Assembly: GCF_032271945.1 (NCBI RefSeq)
Contig: NZ_CP130319.1
Span: 2,561,001 to 2,625,000 of the forward strand
Direction of reading: 5' to 3'
DNA from: Paenibacillus sp. MBLB1832
GTDB taxonomy: Bacteria; Bacillota; Bacilli; Paenibacillales; NBRC-103111
DNA: 64,000 nucleotides
Shown here: piece by piece, positions 36,104 to 44,617 of the stretch
Numbering within the stretch: position 1 is the first letter of the stretch
How the letters are laid out: every line of letters begins with the position of its first letter
Notes under the pieces: model-generated
What the model saw: the letters and a program-made list of their open reading frames with translations, nothing else
What the model was told of the DNA's origin: nothing
Database searches by the model: none
Program-made: the position numbers and the translations under genes

Positions 36104-37228
36104 ATGGCAATATATAACATTCTTGTCGTAGATGACTCCGTCTTTATGCGAAAAATCGTTAGTGATTTGATTTCTGAAAATTCCCAATATAATGTCGTTG
36201 GTACAGCGAAAAATGGGCAAGAAGCCATAGAACAAGTTCGACTGCTTCGGCCAGACGCTGTTACGATGGATGTGGAAATGCCCGTGATGAATGGATTGGA
36301 TGCGCTTCATCACATTATGAAAGAGCATCCGACCCCTGTCATTATGCTCAGCTCTTTAACCCAGGAGGGTGCAGCGGAGACGATTCAAGCGTTAGAGTGG
36401 GGAGCGATCGACTTTATTCGCAAACCATCAGGATCCATTTCGCTAGATTTGTATAAAGTAAAGCAGCTATTGCATGAGAAATTACACATGGCTGTCCGTA
36501 CGAAAATGAGAGCGGTACAGCCTACATATGAACAACCGACTGCGCCTGCTAAGTCGAATGTTCAATTCTCACAGACAACTAGAAGTGCAACTGACACAAT
36601 GAAGCAAATGGATTCGAAGATATTGGCTAGTCAACCTACTACGCATTTTGACCATGTTGTCGCAATCGGTACCTCCACGGGCGGTCCCAGAGCTCTGCAT
36701 CAGGTCATATCGAACGTTCCAGCAGGTTTTCCAGCACCAATCTTAATTGTTCAACATATGCCGCCGAATTTCACCAAATCGCTTGCCCAACGTTTGAATG
36801 ATATTTCTCAAATCAGGGTCGTTGAGGCAGAGGACGGTGTGGTACTGCAAACAGCAACTGCTTACGTGGCACCGGGAGGCTGGCATATGGTCGTTTACAA
36901 GGATGTAAATCGTACGTACAAAATTCGATTAACGAAAGATGACCCAGTTTCTGGCCACAGGCCTTCCGTCGATGTGATGTTTGATTCCTTAGTCAACATC
37001 CATGATTTGAAACGACATGCGGTCTTAATGACCGGTATGGGAAGTGATGGAGCCAAAGGCATGTTATCACTGAGGCAATCGGGTGCAATAACAACAATCG
37101 CCGAAGCAGAAGAAACGTGTGTTGTCTATGGGATGCCAAGAGCCGCTGTAGAAAACCATGCCGCGATGCATGTGCTACCTCAGCAGGAAATTGCTGTTCG
37201 TTTATCCAGATGTGTGACGAATGAATAA
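36104..37228 (+). CDS. cheB: Chemotaxis protein-glutamate methylesterase CheB
   Basis: CheB removes methyl groups from, and deamidates, chemoreceptors during adaptation. The 374-residue protein has an N-terminal receiver domain (acidic pair D10-D11, phospho-acceptor D56 in MDVEMPVMNG), a linker and the methylesterase domain with catalytic Ser in GTSTGGP, His in QHMPPNFT and Asp in GMGSDGAKG. AGAGGAGGG precedes ATG 36104. A TGTCGAA sequence at 36072-36078 lies in the small gap upstream. Confidence 0.96.
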   Translation: MAIYNILVVDDSVFMRKIVSDLISENSQYNVVGTAKNGQEAIEQVRLLRPDAVTMDVEMPVMNGLDALHHIMKEHPTPVIMLSSLTQEGAAETIQALEWGAIDFIRKPSGSISLDLYKVKQLLHEKLHMAVRTKMRAVQPTYEQPTAPAKSNVQFSQTTRSATDTMKQMDSKILASQPTTHFDHVVAIGTSTGGPRALHQVISNVPAGFPAPILIVQHMPPNFTKSLAQRLNDISQIRVVEAEDGVVLQTATAYVAPGGWHMVVYKDVNRTYKIRLTKDDPVSGHRPSVDVMFDSLVNIHDLKRHAVLMTGMGSDGAKGMLSLRQSGAITTIAEAEETCVVYGMPRAAVENHAAMHVLPQQEIAVRLSRCVTNE

Positions 37229-37277
37229 AACTGAAGCAATGTAGGGTACTGGACGATTCTATTGGAGGTGTAGGGTA

Positions 37278-39347
37278 GTGGAACTTAATCAATATTTATC
37301 GATGTTTATTGATGAATCAAAAGAGCATTTGCAATCATTAAATGAAAACTTATTAAACTTGGAAAGCAGTCCGAAGGACGTCAGCATTGTACATAACATT
37401 TTCCGCTCAGCACATACGTTAAAAGGGATGTCAGCGACAATGGGCTTCGAAGACATCGCTTCACTTACTCATGAGATGGAGAACGTGCTTGATCTCGTGC
37501 GTAATGTGAAAATTGAGATGGATCCTTACATTTTCGACTGTATTTTCAAAAGCTTAGATGCCCTGGAAACAATGGTTGAGGACATTATCCAAGGTGGAAC
37601 AGGAAGCGCAGATGTCGCTCCGATTGTTACCGCATTAGGATCCATCGTAACAGGTGAATACAAGAAAGCTCAGCCAGCAGCAGCTGCAGTAGCTGTGAAG
37701 GAACCTGCTAAGGGCATTGAAGTGGACGAGTTCCAATACTCCATTCTGCAACAATCGATTGACTCTGGTTTTCTCGTCTTTTATATCGAGGTAAGTGTAA
37801 ATGAGAATTGCGTCTTAAAAGCAGCTCGTGCTTACATGGTATTCGATGCGATGGAAAGAATGGGTGAAATCGTTAAGTCGACACCTTCCGTACAAGATAT
37901 TGAGCAGGAGAAGTTTGATCGCTCTTTTTCGTTATATTTTATCTCCAAAGTAGATCAAGCAACGTTAGAGAAAGAGATTCTGAATGTATCGGAAATTGCT
38001 TCTGCGGTCATTATTGCCGTAGACACAGAGTCACTTGCAGAATTGTCACGCCCAGTAACGGAAGTTGAAACCGCTCGTAAAGAGATTGCAGCAGCTGTCG
38101 CAGCGACTGCGGTAACAGCAGAAATCGTGGCTCCTAAAGTTGCAGAGGTCGCGGCTCCTGCAGCGAAACCAGCTGCAGGCGGCGGAGCACCTGTTGCAAG
38201 TCGGACAATTCGTGTAGACATTGAGCGTCTAGACACGTTAATGAATTTATTCAGTGAGTTACTGATTGACCGAGTTCGTTTGGAACAACTAGCGAGCGAA
38301 GTTAGAAGAAACGATTTAACAGAAACGGTTGAGCATATGTCACGTGTGAGCAGTGACTTGCAAAATATTGTTTTGAAACTTCGCATGGTGCCAGTAGATT
38401 CCGTGTTTAATAGATTCCCACGTATGATTCGGGATTTGGCGAAATCGTTGGATAAGAAAGTGGATCTTGTGATTACAGGGGCGGAAACAGAGCTTGACCG
38501 TACTGTTATTGACGAAATCGGCGATCCACTCGTCCACTTATTGCGGAATGCCGTGGACCACGGTATCGAATCCATCAGTGATCGGATTGCTGCGGGCAAG
38601 CCAGAGCATGGTACGATTCAACTTCGCGCTTTCCATAGCGGTAACCATGTATTCATCGAGATCGAAGAAGACGGCAGAGGCATTTACCGCGATAAAGTGT
38701 TGAAAACAGCTTTGAAAAATGGACTTGTTACGCAAGAACAAGCTGCAAAGCTAACTGATTTAGAGGTTTATAACTTGCTCTTCGCTTCAGGCTTTAGTAC
38801 AGCCGAGAAAATCTCTGATATTTCAGGCCGTGGCGTAGGACTAGACGTCGTGAAGACGAAAATTCAGATGCTTGGTGGTCACGTTCAAGTCGATTCCAAA
38901 CCAGGTTTCGGAAGTAAATTCAGTGTTCAACTGCCATTGACGCTATCGATTATCTCCGCAATGTTAGTTCGTCTTGGCAGCGAGAAATATGCGATTCCAT
39001 TATCATCGATTGTTGAAACGTCGTCGATTCAGAAATCGCAAATCCGCAATATTCAAGGTTCCAAAATGATTGACTATCGTAAATCCGTTATTCCATTGGT
39101 ATCCGTCAGCTCGTTGTTCGATGTACCAGATTTCAATGAGGATGCAGAGGACGAAACAGAAATCGTTGTTGTGCGTAAAGGCGATAAGCAAGTGGCATTG
39201 ATGGTGGACGAGTTCATCGGCCAACAAGAGATTGTATTGAAAACGCTAGGTAAATATTTAACTGGCACGTTTGCAATCTCTGGGGCAACCATTCTCGGTG
39301 ATGGACAAGTTGCTTTGATTATTGATCCAAACGCTCTTATCAAATAA
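37278..39347 (+). CDS. cheA: Chemotaxis histidine kinase CheA
   Basis: CheA phosphorylates CheY and CheB in response to receptors. The 689-residue protein has the P1 Hpt domain with phosphorylated His46 (FRSAHTLKGM), a P2 CheY-binding domain (about residues 155-255), an Ala/Pro-rich linker, a P3 dimerisation helix pair, the P4 ATPase with H-box LLRNAVDHGIE and GRGVGLDVVK, and a P5 CheW-like end. It starts at GTG after GGAGGTG. Confidence 0.97.
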   Translation: MELNQYLSMFIDESKEHLQSLNENLLNLESSPKDVSIVHNIFRSAHTLKGMSATMGFEDIASLTHEMENVLDLVRNVKIEMDPYIFDCIFKSLDALETMVEDIIQGGTGSADVAPIVTALGSIVTGEYKKAQPAAAAVAVKEPAKGIEVDEFQYSILQQSIDSGFLVFYIEVSVNENCVLKAARAYMVFDAMERMGEIVKSTPSVQDIEQEKFDRSFSLYFISKVDQATLEKEILNVSEIASAVIIAVDTESLAELSRPVTEVETARKEIAAAVAATAVTAEIVAPKVAEVAAPAAKPAAGGGAPVASRTIRVDIERLDTLMNLFSELLIDRVRLEQLASEVRRNDLTETVEHMSRVSSDLQNIVLKLRMVPVDSVFNRFPRMIRDLAKSLDKKVDLVITGAETELDRTVIDEIGDPLVHLLRNAVDHGIESISDRIAAGKPEHGTIQLRAFHSGNHVFIEIEEDGRGIYRDKVLKTALKNGLVTQEQAAKLTDLEVYNLLFASGFSTAEKISDISGRGVGLDVVKTKIQMLGGHVQVDSKPGFGSKFSVQLPLTLSIISAMLVRLGSEKYAIPLSSIVETSSIQKSQIRNIQGSKMIDYRKSVIPLVSVSSLFDVPDFNEDAEDETEIVVVRKGDKQVALMVDEFIGQQEIVLKTLGKYLTGTFAISGATILGDGQVALIIDPNALIK

Positions 39348-39373
39348 ACCATATTCATAAGGAGGATTTCAAA

Positions 39374-39835
39374 ATGGGAGAAGAAAAAAAAGTAATTGTC
39401 TTCGCACTTGGATCGGAAGAGTATGGTGTTGAAGTAGAAAAAGTAAGAACTATTGAAAGAATGCAACCAATGACGCGTGTTCCCAAAGCACCAGAATTTA
39501 TTAAAGGTGTTATCAACCTGCGCGGCCTTGTTATTCCGATTATCGATTTGCGTGCAAGATTTGGCCTACAAGAAGTGGCAACGACGGATGCTTCAAGGAT
39601 CATCATCGTATCTGCAGCTGAATTTGAAGTAGGACTTATCGTGGATTCTGCTAACGATGTTATTGATGTAGATACAGACAATATTAATACTCCACCAGAA
39701 GTTGTTGGCGGTATTAAAGCCAAATACTTAGATGGTATCGCACGTGTAGGTGAAAGCCGCTTATTGGTTCTTCTAAACCTTGAGCAAGTCTTAAACCGCA
39801 GTGAAATTCAACAGTTAGAAAGATTCGAGGATTAA
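39374..39835 (+). CDS. cheW: Chemotaxis coupling protein CheW
   Basis: CheW links CheA to receptors in signalling arrays. The 153-residue protein is a single CheW domain: EYGVEVEKVRTIERM, then RVPKAPEFIKGVINLRGLVI, IIDLRARFGL and a C-terminal ILLNLEQVL-like end. AGGAGG precedes the ATG, and the gene follows cheA by 26 bases, as in Bacillus. Confidence 0.97.
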   Translation: MGEEKKVIVFALGSEEYGVEVEKVRTIERMQPMTRVPKAPEFIKGVINLRGLVIPIIDLRARFGLQEVATTDASRIIIVSAAEFEVGLIVDSANDVIDVDTDNINTPPEVVGGIKAKYLDGIARVGESRLLVLLNLEQVLNRSEIQQLERFED

Positions 39836-39838
39836 TCC

Positions 39839-40471
39839 GTGAACGATTTTAGTCACTTGGAGGATTTTTTAGGGGATTTTCAACTAGATGTTCTCAAAGA
39901 AGTAGGGAACATTGGTGCTGGTCATGCAGCGACGGCGCTTTCAACCTTATTGGATAAGCCCATTGATATGCTTGTTCCAAAAGTGAGAATGCTGCCGTTT
40001 GAAGAAATCTGTGAAAGTGTTGGCGGAGCAGAAACAGTCGTTTTAGCAATCTTCTTACGAGTTGAAGGGGACGCACCTGGCAACATGTTTTTCATCTTGG
40101 ATCTGGTTGCAGCCAAAAACATGCTTCGAGACCTAGTCGGACTATCGATTTCGGATCATGAAGAATATTCAGAGCTTGAATTATCGGCATTGAACGAAAT
40201 AGGCAACATTCTTGCTGGTTCTTATTTATCTTCACTTGCTGATTTCACGAATTTAAATATGCAGCCGACGGTTCCAGCGCTGGCGATTGACATGGCTGGT
40301 GCAATTCTAAGCTATGGATTATTGCAATTTGGTCAAATGGGGGACCAAGCTCTTCTCATTGATACTAAATTTCTGGAAGGGGAAAATGAAGTGCAAGGGC
40401 ATTTCTTCTTAATTCCTGACCCAGAATCGTTTGGTAAAATCTTTTCGGCATTAGGGGTAGTCTCTCCATGA
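39839..40471 (+). CDS. cheC: CheY-P phosphatase CheC
   Basis: CheC dephosphorylates CheY-P and binds CheD, part of Bacillus-type adaptation. The 210-residue protein has the two phosphatase motifs, LKEVGNIGAGHAATALS and LNEIGNILAGSYLSSLA, and resembles the FliY front half. Start is GTG three bases after cheW. Its end overlaps cheD by four bases, which suits their known complex. Confidence 0.96.
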   Translation: MNDFSHLEDFLGDFQLDVLKEVGNIGAGHAATALSTLLDKPIDMLVPKVRMLPFEEICESVGGAETVVLAIFLRVEGDAPGNMFFILDLVAAKNMLRDLVGLSISDHEEYSELELSALNEIGNILAGSYLSSLADFTNLNMQPTVPALAIDMAGAILSYGLLQFGQMGDQALLIDTKFLEGENEVQGHFFLIPDPESFGKIFSALGVVSP

Positions 40472-40962
40472 CGCAAGAAAATATAATCAAAGTGGGAATG
40501 GCTGACCTGAATGTTGCTCGCCAAACAGAAGTGTTGAAGACAACGGGACTGGGTTCGTGTGTAGGCGTAACGCTCTACGACAGCCGATCAAAAGTGGCAG
40601 GAATGGCACATGTGATGTTACCATCGTCAGAGATTGCTCGCGAGGGTTCCCTGAATATTGCCAAATATGCAGATACTGCAATTCCAGAGCTCATCAAGCG
40701 AATGGAACAGCTAGGCGCTAACATCAACAAGCTGGAAGCGAAGCTTGCAGGTGGTGCGCAAATGTTTGCATTTGCAGGAAATAATGATACGATGAGAATT
40801 GGACCAAGAAATGTAGAATCTTGTAAAGAAATGTTGAATCGCTATAAGATTCCCATTCTTGCTGAGGACACTGGAGCGAACTATGGACGCACAATCGAAT
40901 TTTACAGTGAGACTGGCGTCTTAGTAATCCGAAGTGTTCAATTAGGCGTAAAGGAAATGTAA
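40468..40962 (+). CDS. cheD: Chemoreceptor glutamine deamidase CheD
   Basis: CheD deamidates receptor glutamines and activates CheC. The 164-residue protein has catalytic Cys31 in GLGSCVGVTLYD and His48 in GMAHVMLP, then the strands KLAGGAQMFAF and IGPRNVE. It is translationally coupled to cheC (ATGA overlap). Confidence 0.97.
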   Translation: MTQENIIKVGMADLNVARQTEVLKTTGLGSCVGVTLYDSRSKVAGMAHVMLPSSEIAREGSLNIAKYADTAIPELIKRMEQLGANINKLEAKLAGGAQMFAFAGNNDTMRIGPRNVESCKEMLNRYKIPILAEDTGANYGRTIEFYSETGVLVIRSVQLGVKEM

Positions 40963-40963
40963 G

Positions 40964-41398
40964 ATGATCGGATCTATTCGTATAAATGTCATTATTGCAT
41001 CATTGGCGTGTTTATTTACATTTGCATTATCGATTGGCAATAACTTATTTTTGACTTCCTGCCTTAAGGCGTTATACAGCTTTCTCATCTTATTCATTGT
41101 TACATTTGGTTTCAGATGGGTGCTGGGATTTTTACTTGGAACGTTTCCCATGCCCGAGAATGGAGCACATCCTGGAACTGATGAGAACTCCTCATCGGTA
41201 GGTCAAACGTTGGATTTGATTACGCCGGATGAGGATGATGTTACCCGCGAGATGATGAAATCGCAAATGGCGAATAATCAAGCTCAATCAGCAACTGACA
41301 TGCAATTTTCACCACTGAACCCACCAAAGCTAGTCACCAAGAATAATTTGGACCCTGAACAACTGGCCGGTGCCTTAAGGCGTATGTCTGAAGATTAA
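40964..41398 (+). CDS. Uncharacterised two-helix membrane protein between cheD and sigD
   Basis: I do not recognise a named family. The 144-residue protein begins with two closely spaced hydrophobic helices (about residues 7-24 IIASLACLFTFALSIG and 31-54 ALYSFLILFIVTFGFRWVLG), then a hydrophilic tail rich in Asp, Glu, Gln and Asn that contains LDLITPDEDDVTREMMKSQM and ends LDPEQLAGALRRMSED. The start is one base after the cheD stop; sigD follows by 19 bases, so it is inside the operon. Bacillus subtilis has no gene here. A membrane scaffold role is a guess. Confidence 0.75.
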   Translation: MIGSIRINVIIASLACLFTFALSIGNNLFLTSCLKALYSFLILFIVTFGFRWVLGFLLGTFPMPENGAHPGTDENSSSVGQTLDLITPDEDDVTREMMKSQMANNQAQSATDMQFSPLNPPKLVTKNNLDPEQLAGALRRMSED

Positions 41399-41417
41399 GG
41401 ATGGTGAATCTTAAATC

Positions 41418-42203
41418 ATGATCGATCAAAAGCAAGTTCAACTTGCCAATATGGAGTTGTGGAAGCAATGGAAGGAACAGAACTTAATTGCTGCAAGACA
41501 AGCTCTTATTGAGAGCTACTTGCCTTTGGTTGAGTATGTTGCTGGGCGCATGGCCATTGGACTTCCCAAAAGTGTTTCCAAGGATGATTTATCAAGTTTC
41601 GGCGTGATGGGTCTTATTGATGCCATCGAGAAGTTCGATTACGCACGGGGACTTCAATTCGAAACTTACGCCTCCTGGAGAATCCGCGGTGCAATTATTG
41701 ATGGATTGCGCCAAGGAGATTGGGTGCCGAGATCTGTTAGGGAAAAAGCGAAGAAGGTCGAAGACGCCTATCAGAAGCTGGAGCAGCAACATCTGCGTTC
41801 TGTGACGGATCAGGAAATAAGTGCATATTTACAAATAAGTGAACAAGATTTCCAACAGATGCTGCAAGACATTTCGATTACAACGGTGTGTTCGATTGAC
41901 GACCCAATACGTGAAGAGGATTCGGAAACTCGGCTTTCTTTGATTATTGACGAGAAAGCGAAGAATCCTGAATATCAAGTTAATCAATTTTATTTGCAAG
42001 AGTCATTGGCCAAAGCGATCGATCGGCTAACTGAAAAAGAGAGAACAGTGGTATCTTTATTTTATTTCGAAGAGTTATCTTTAAGTGAAATTGCCGAGGT
42101 TATGTGTTTGTCACCATCACGAATTTCACAGCTTCACTCGAAAGCAATATTAAGGCTTAAAGGCGTACTTGGACGTTTCAAGACTCAACTTTTTCAAGAA
42201 TAA
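41418..42203 (+). CDS. sigD: Motility sigma factor SigD (FliA/sigma-28 family)
   Basis: SigD transcribes late flagellar, chemotaxis and autolysin genes. The 261-residue protein has region 2 (VEYVAGRMAIGLPKSVSKDD, FETYASWRIRGAIIDGLRQG), a short region 3 (VREKAKKVEDAYQKLEQ) and region 4 (LTEKERTVVSLFYFEELSLS, EIAEVMCLSPSRISQLHSKA). No flgM anti-sigma gene is in the window. Like Bacillus sigD it sits near the end of the fla/che operon, so its level may depend on read-through along the 31-kb transcript. Confidence 0.97.
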   Translation: MIDQKQVQLANMELWKQWKEQNLIAARQALIESYLPLVEYVAGRMAIGLPKSVSKDDLSSFGVMGLIDAIEKFDYARGLQFETYASWRIRGAIIDGLRQGDWVPRSVREKAKKVEDAYQKLEQQHLRSVTDQEISAYLQISEQDFQQMLQDISITTVCSIDDPIREEDSETRLSLIIDEKAKNPEYQVNQFYLQESLAKAIDRLTEKERTVVSLFYFEELSLSEIAEVMCLSPSRISQLHSKAILRLKGVLGRFKTQLFQE

Positions 42204-42236
42204 AATAATTTTGAAAGAATGGAAGGTGGTGTGTCC

Positions 42237-43646
42237 ATGATTGAGGGGAACATGCCCTTGGATTTCTACATTAGTATTTCTGTCTCCGATGATAAGCTGT
42301 CAGCCTATATGCAGATCAGTAATATTTATGACGAGTTTAAAGTTACTGCAGGTCAATTAGCAGATCTTGTTCAGAAGAACCATATTCAACATGGGTTAAA
42401 TCACGTTCTTATTGCTGAAATTGCAGCAAATCCAAAGTCTTTTTATCTCAAGAAGACACTTATTGCATCAGGTACAAAGCCAGTAGAAGGTCAAAATGGC
42501 TTTATTAAATTAACATTTGATTTTGATGACAATGACAAAAAACCTTTAGAGCTGGAAGACGGCAAGGTCAATTATAAAGAAGTTGTTTCACTTCATAATG
42601 TACGTAAGGGCCAATTGATTGGCCAACGATTCTTGGCTACTGCAGGCACACCTGGGCGCGCGGTAACGGGAGAAACTCTATTTACGAAAGCAGGCAAGGA
42701 TGTTCGGTTTAAGCTTGGAAAAAATGTTGTAACCGATGCGGAGCAGAATGGTTTGTATGCGACGATTGATGGTATGGTCGTTCGGACAGATCGGGACAAA
42801 ATTAATGTGTTCCCTGTTTATGAAATTAACGGGAATGTGGACTATAATGTAGGAAATATTGATTTTATAGGCACTGTTGTCATTCGCGGCAATGTATTAC
42901 CAGGCTTTAAGATCCGTGCTGCTGGCGACATTCGAGTAACAGGCGGCGTTGAAGCTGCGGAGCTTGAAGCCGAAGGCTCGATTGATATTTCTGCTGGTAT
43001 CGTAGGTCAGAATAAAGCTTTTATCAAAGCTGGCAAAAACATCAAGAGTTCGTTTATCCAAGATGCAACGATTGAAGTCGCTGGTGATCTTACTGTTACA
43101 CAAAGCATTATGCATTCAACAGTTCGAGCAGGCAGAGGGGTTCATTGTGTAGGCTCCAAAGGTCTCATTGTTGGTGGTACGATTCAAGCAGGAGAGCTCG
43201 TTTCCGCAAGAACGGTAGGGAATTCCATGTCAACGACAACCATCATTGAAGTGGGAGTGCTACCAGAACTTCGCAATGAAATGCTGCACCTTCGAAATCA
43301 ACTCAGAGTAACAATGGAAAACTCAGAGAAGACCGATAAAGCGCTTTCCATTCTGGATCAACTTGCTGCGGTGGGTCAGTTAAGCCCAGATAAGCTTGCA
43401 ATGAGGATCAAATTAAACAACACTAAAAAGCAGGCAATTGATGAACAGAGTGCCATAAAGGAACGCATCTTAGAGATTGAGAAATCACTTGAAGATTCGG
43501 AAAATGCGAAGGTTCAAATCGTCTCAACCATTTATGGCGGAACTAAAATTGTGATTGGTCGATACACCAAGTTTATTAAGGATCCTACGAGCCGCGTGAC
43601 GTTCCGATTGCATGAAGGTGACATTACATTTAGTACCAATGTGTAA
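42237..43646 (+). CDS. DUF342/FapA family protein
   Basis: The 469-residue protein has the FapA layout: an N-terminal segment, the motif VRKGQLIGQRFLATAGTPGR near residue 125, then a run of beta-helix-like strands (GNVLPGFKIRAAGDIRVTGG, AEGSIDISAGIVGQNKAFIK), and a C-terminal coiled coil (about residues 335-430). FapA proteins are polymer-forming and in other bacteria are linked to flagellar and polar localisation. ATG 42237 follows GGAAGGTGG; an ATG 18 bases upstream would include that site. Confidence 0.85.
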   Translation: MIEGNMPLDFYISISVSDDKLSAYMQISNIYDEFKVTAGQLADLVQKNHIQHGLNHVLIAEIAANPKSFYLKKTLIASGTKPVEGQNGFIKLTFDFDDNDKKPLELEDGKVNYKEVVSLHNVRKGQLIGQRFLATAGTPGRAVTGETLFTKAGKDVRFKLGKNVVTDAEQNGLYATIDGMVVRTDRDKINVFPVYEINGNVDYNVGNIDFIGTVVIRGNVLPGFKIRAAGDIRVTGGVEAAELEAEGSIDISAGIVGQNKAFIKAGKNIKSSFIQDATIEVAGDLTVTQSIMHSTVRAGRGVHCVGSKGLIVGGTIQAGELVSARTVGNSMSTTTIIEVGVLPELRNEMLHLRNQLRVTMENSEKTDKALSILDQLAAVGQLSPDKLAMRIKLNNTKKQAIDEQSAIKERILEIEKSLEDSENAKVQIVSTIYGGTKIVIGRYTKFIKDPTSRVTFRLHEGDITFSTNV

Positions 43647-43664
43647 GTGAAGGGGGAGTAAGCG

Positions 43665-43994
43665 ATGAGTTTCAAAGCCATCGATTTACAGTTCGCTGTG
43701 CACAAGAACGATGAAGCTGGGATTAAGCAGAATCAGCTTATGCAGAAGCCTCGGCAAGACGAAGCCATTCTTGAGAATCAGGCATCTCAGGCGACGGAGA
43801 AGGATCGATATCGCAGCAGTAAGCTCGAAGAGAGTGCAAGAGCTGATATCAAAGATCGTCGAGAGCAAAAACACGCTAAAAGGGTTAAAAAGAAGCGTGA
43901 AACTTCGGCAACGGATGCTTTATCGAGTTCTTTCGTTTCAGAATCACAGTCGAGCCATCCCTATAAAGGCCATCACATTGATTTATCCTTATAA
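43665..43994 (+). CDS. Small highly charged protein of the post-sigD cluster
   Basis: No family is recognised. The 109-residue product begins MSFKAIDLQFAVHKNDEAGI and is dominated by Lys, Arg, Glu, Asp, Gln and Ser, with a basic patch (EQKHAKRVKKKRETS, about residues 69-83) and a C-terminus HHIDLSL. It has no membrane helix or signal peptide and is probably a helix or disordered. GGGGGAG precedes the ATG. Its place between the FapA-type gene and a SwrB-like gene suggests a flagellar accessory role. Confidence 0.7.
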   Translation: MSFKAIDLQFAVHKNDEAGIKQNQLMQKPRQDEAILENQASQATEKDRYRSSKLEESARADIKDRREQKHAKRVKKKRETSATDALSSSFVSESQSSHPYKGHHIDLSL

Positions 43995-44020
43995 TTTTGC
44001 TATAGAAATAGGTGAAGATC

Positions 44021-44617
44021 ATGGCTATGCAACCTGTGTTGTATGTCATTCTTCTAGGCCTTCTACTAATCGTCTACGCCAGATTTATTCCTGCAAGCCA
44101 GGGGAACGTCTCTGATGCGAAGACGACTGTTGTAAAAGAAATAGAAGATACAATTGAACATTTTGCCGCGGAAATGGATGAGCAGAATCAAGCGATGCTT
44201 GATCTGTTTTCCAAAACAAAACAAGATTATGAAGTAGAATTAGCCAAGTTAGCAGGACGGTTAGAAACGTTGGAACGACAGAAGCATGAGTTGTCCAGAG
44301 AGCTTACTACGCTGAGTGTTAACCAACAGCAACCCAATCGAGCTGAGTCAACCTTATCTACAGTGGCTAATGATCTACAAGAGCCGATATCACAACCGAT
44401 CCAGCAAGTAAACCCAGTTGCACCAGTAGAAGCGGAAAATGTTCCAGAGGAGCCTGTTTATCAAGGCTTAAGCATGAAAAGCAGATACGTTGAGCTGTTT
44501 GGGTTACATGATCAGGGGAAGAGTGTGGAAGCGATAGCTAAAAAATTAAATATGAACAAGGGCGAGGTTAGTTTGATCCTTCAGCTTGCAAGACAGGAGG
44601 AACGGACACGTGTTTAA
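44021..44617 (+). CDS. SwrB-like membrane-anchored coiled-coil protein with C-terminal HTH
   Basis: The 198-residue product has an N-terminal membrane helix (VLYVILLGLLLIVYARF), a coiled coil of about 80 residues rich in Glu/Gln/Lys, a Pro/Gln linker and a helix-turn-helix-like end (YVELFGLHDQGKSVEAIAKK, LNMNKGEVSLILQLA). Position behind sigD and architecture match Bacillus SwrB, which activates C-ring and basal-body assembly and swarming, but sequence identity cannot be measured here. The start ATG 44021 follows AGGTGA; a GTG nine bases upstream is less suitable. Confidence 0.7.
   Translation: MAMQPVLYVILLGLLLIVYARFIPASQGNVSDAKTTVVKEIEDTIEHFAAEMDEQNQAMLDLFSKTKQDYEVELAKLAGRLETLERQKHELSRELTTLSVNQQQPNRAESTLSTVANDLQEPISQPIQQVNPVAPVEAENVPEEPVYQGLSMKSRYVELFGLHDQGKSVEAIAKKLNMNKGEVSLILQLARQEERTRV

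Noticed and set aside
37955..38599. Minus-strand open frame of 214 codons within cheA
   Set aside because: Antisense shadow of the Ala-rich linker and kinase domain of cheA; no domain recognised.
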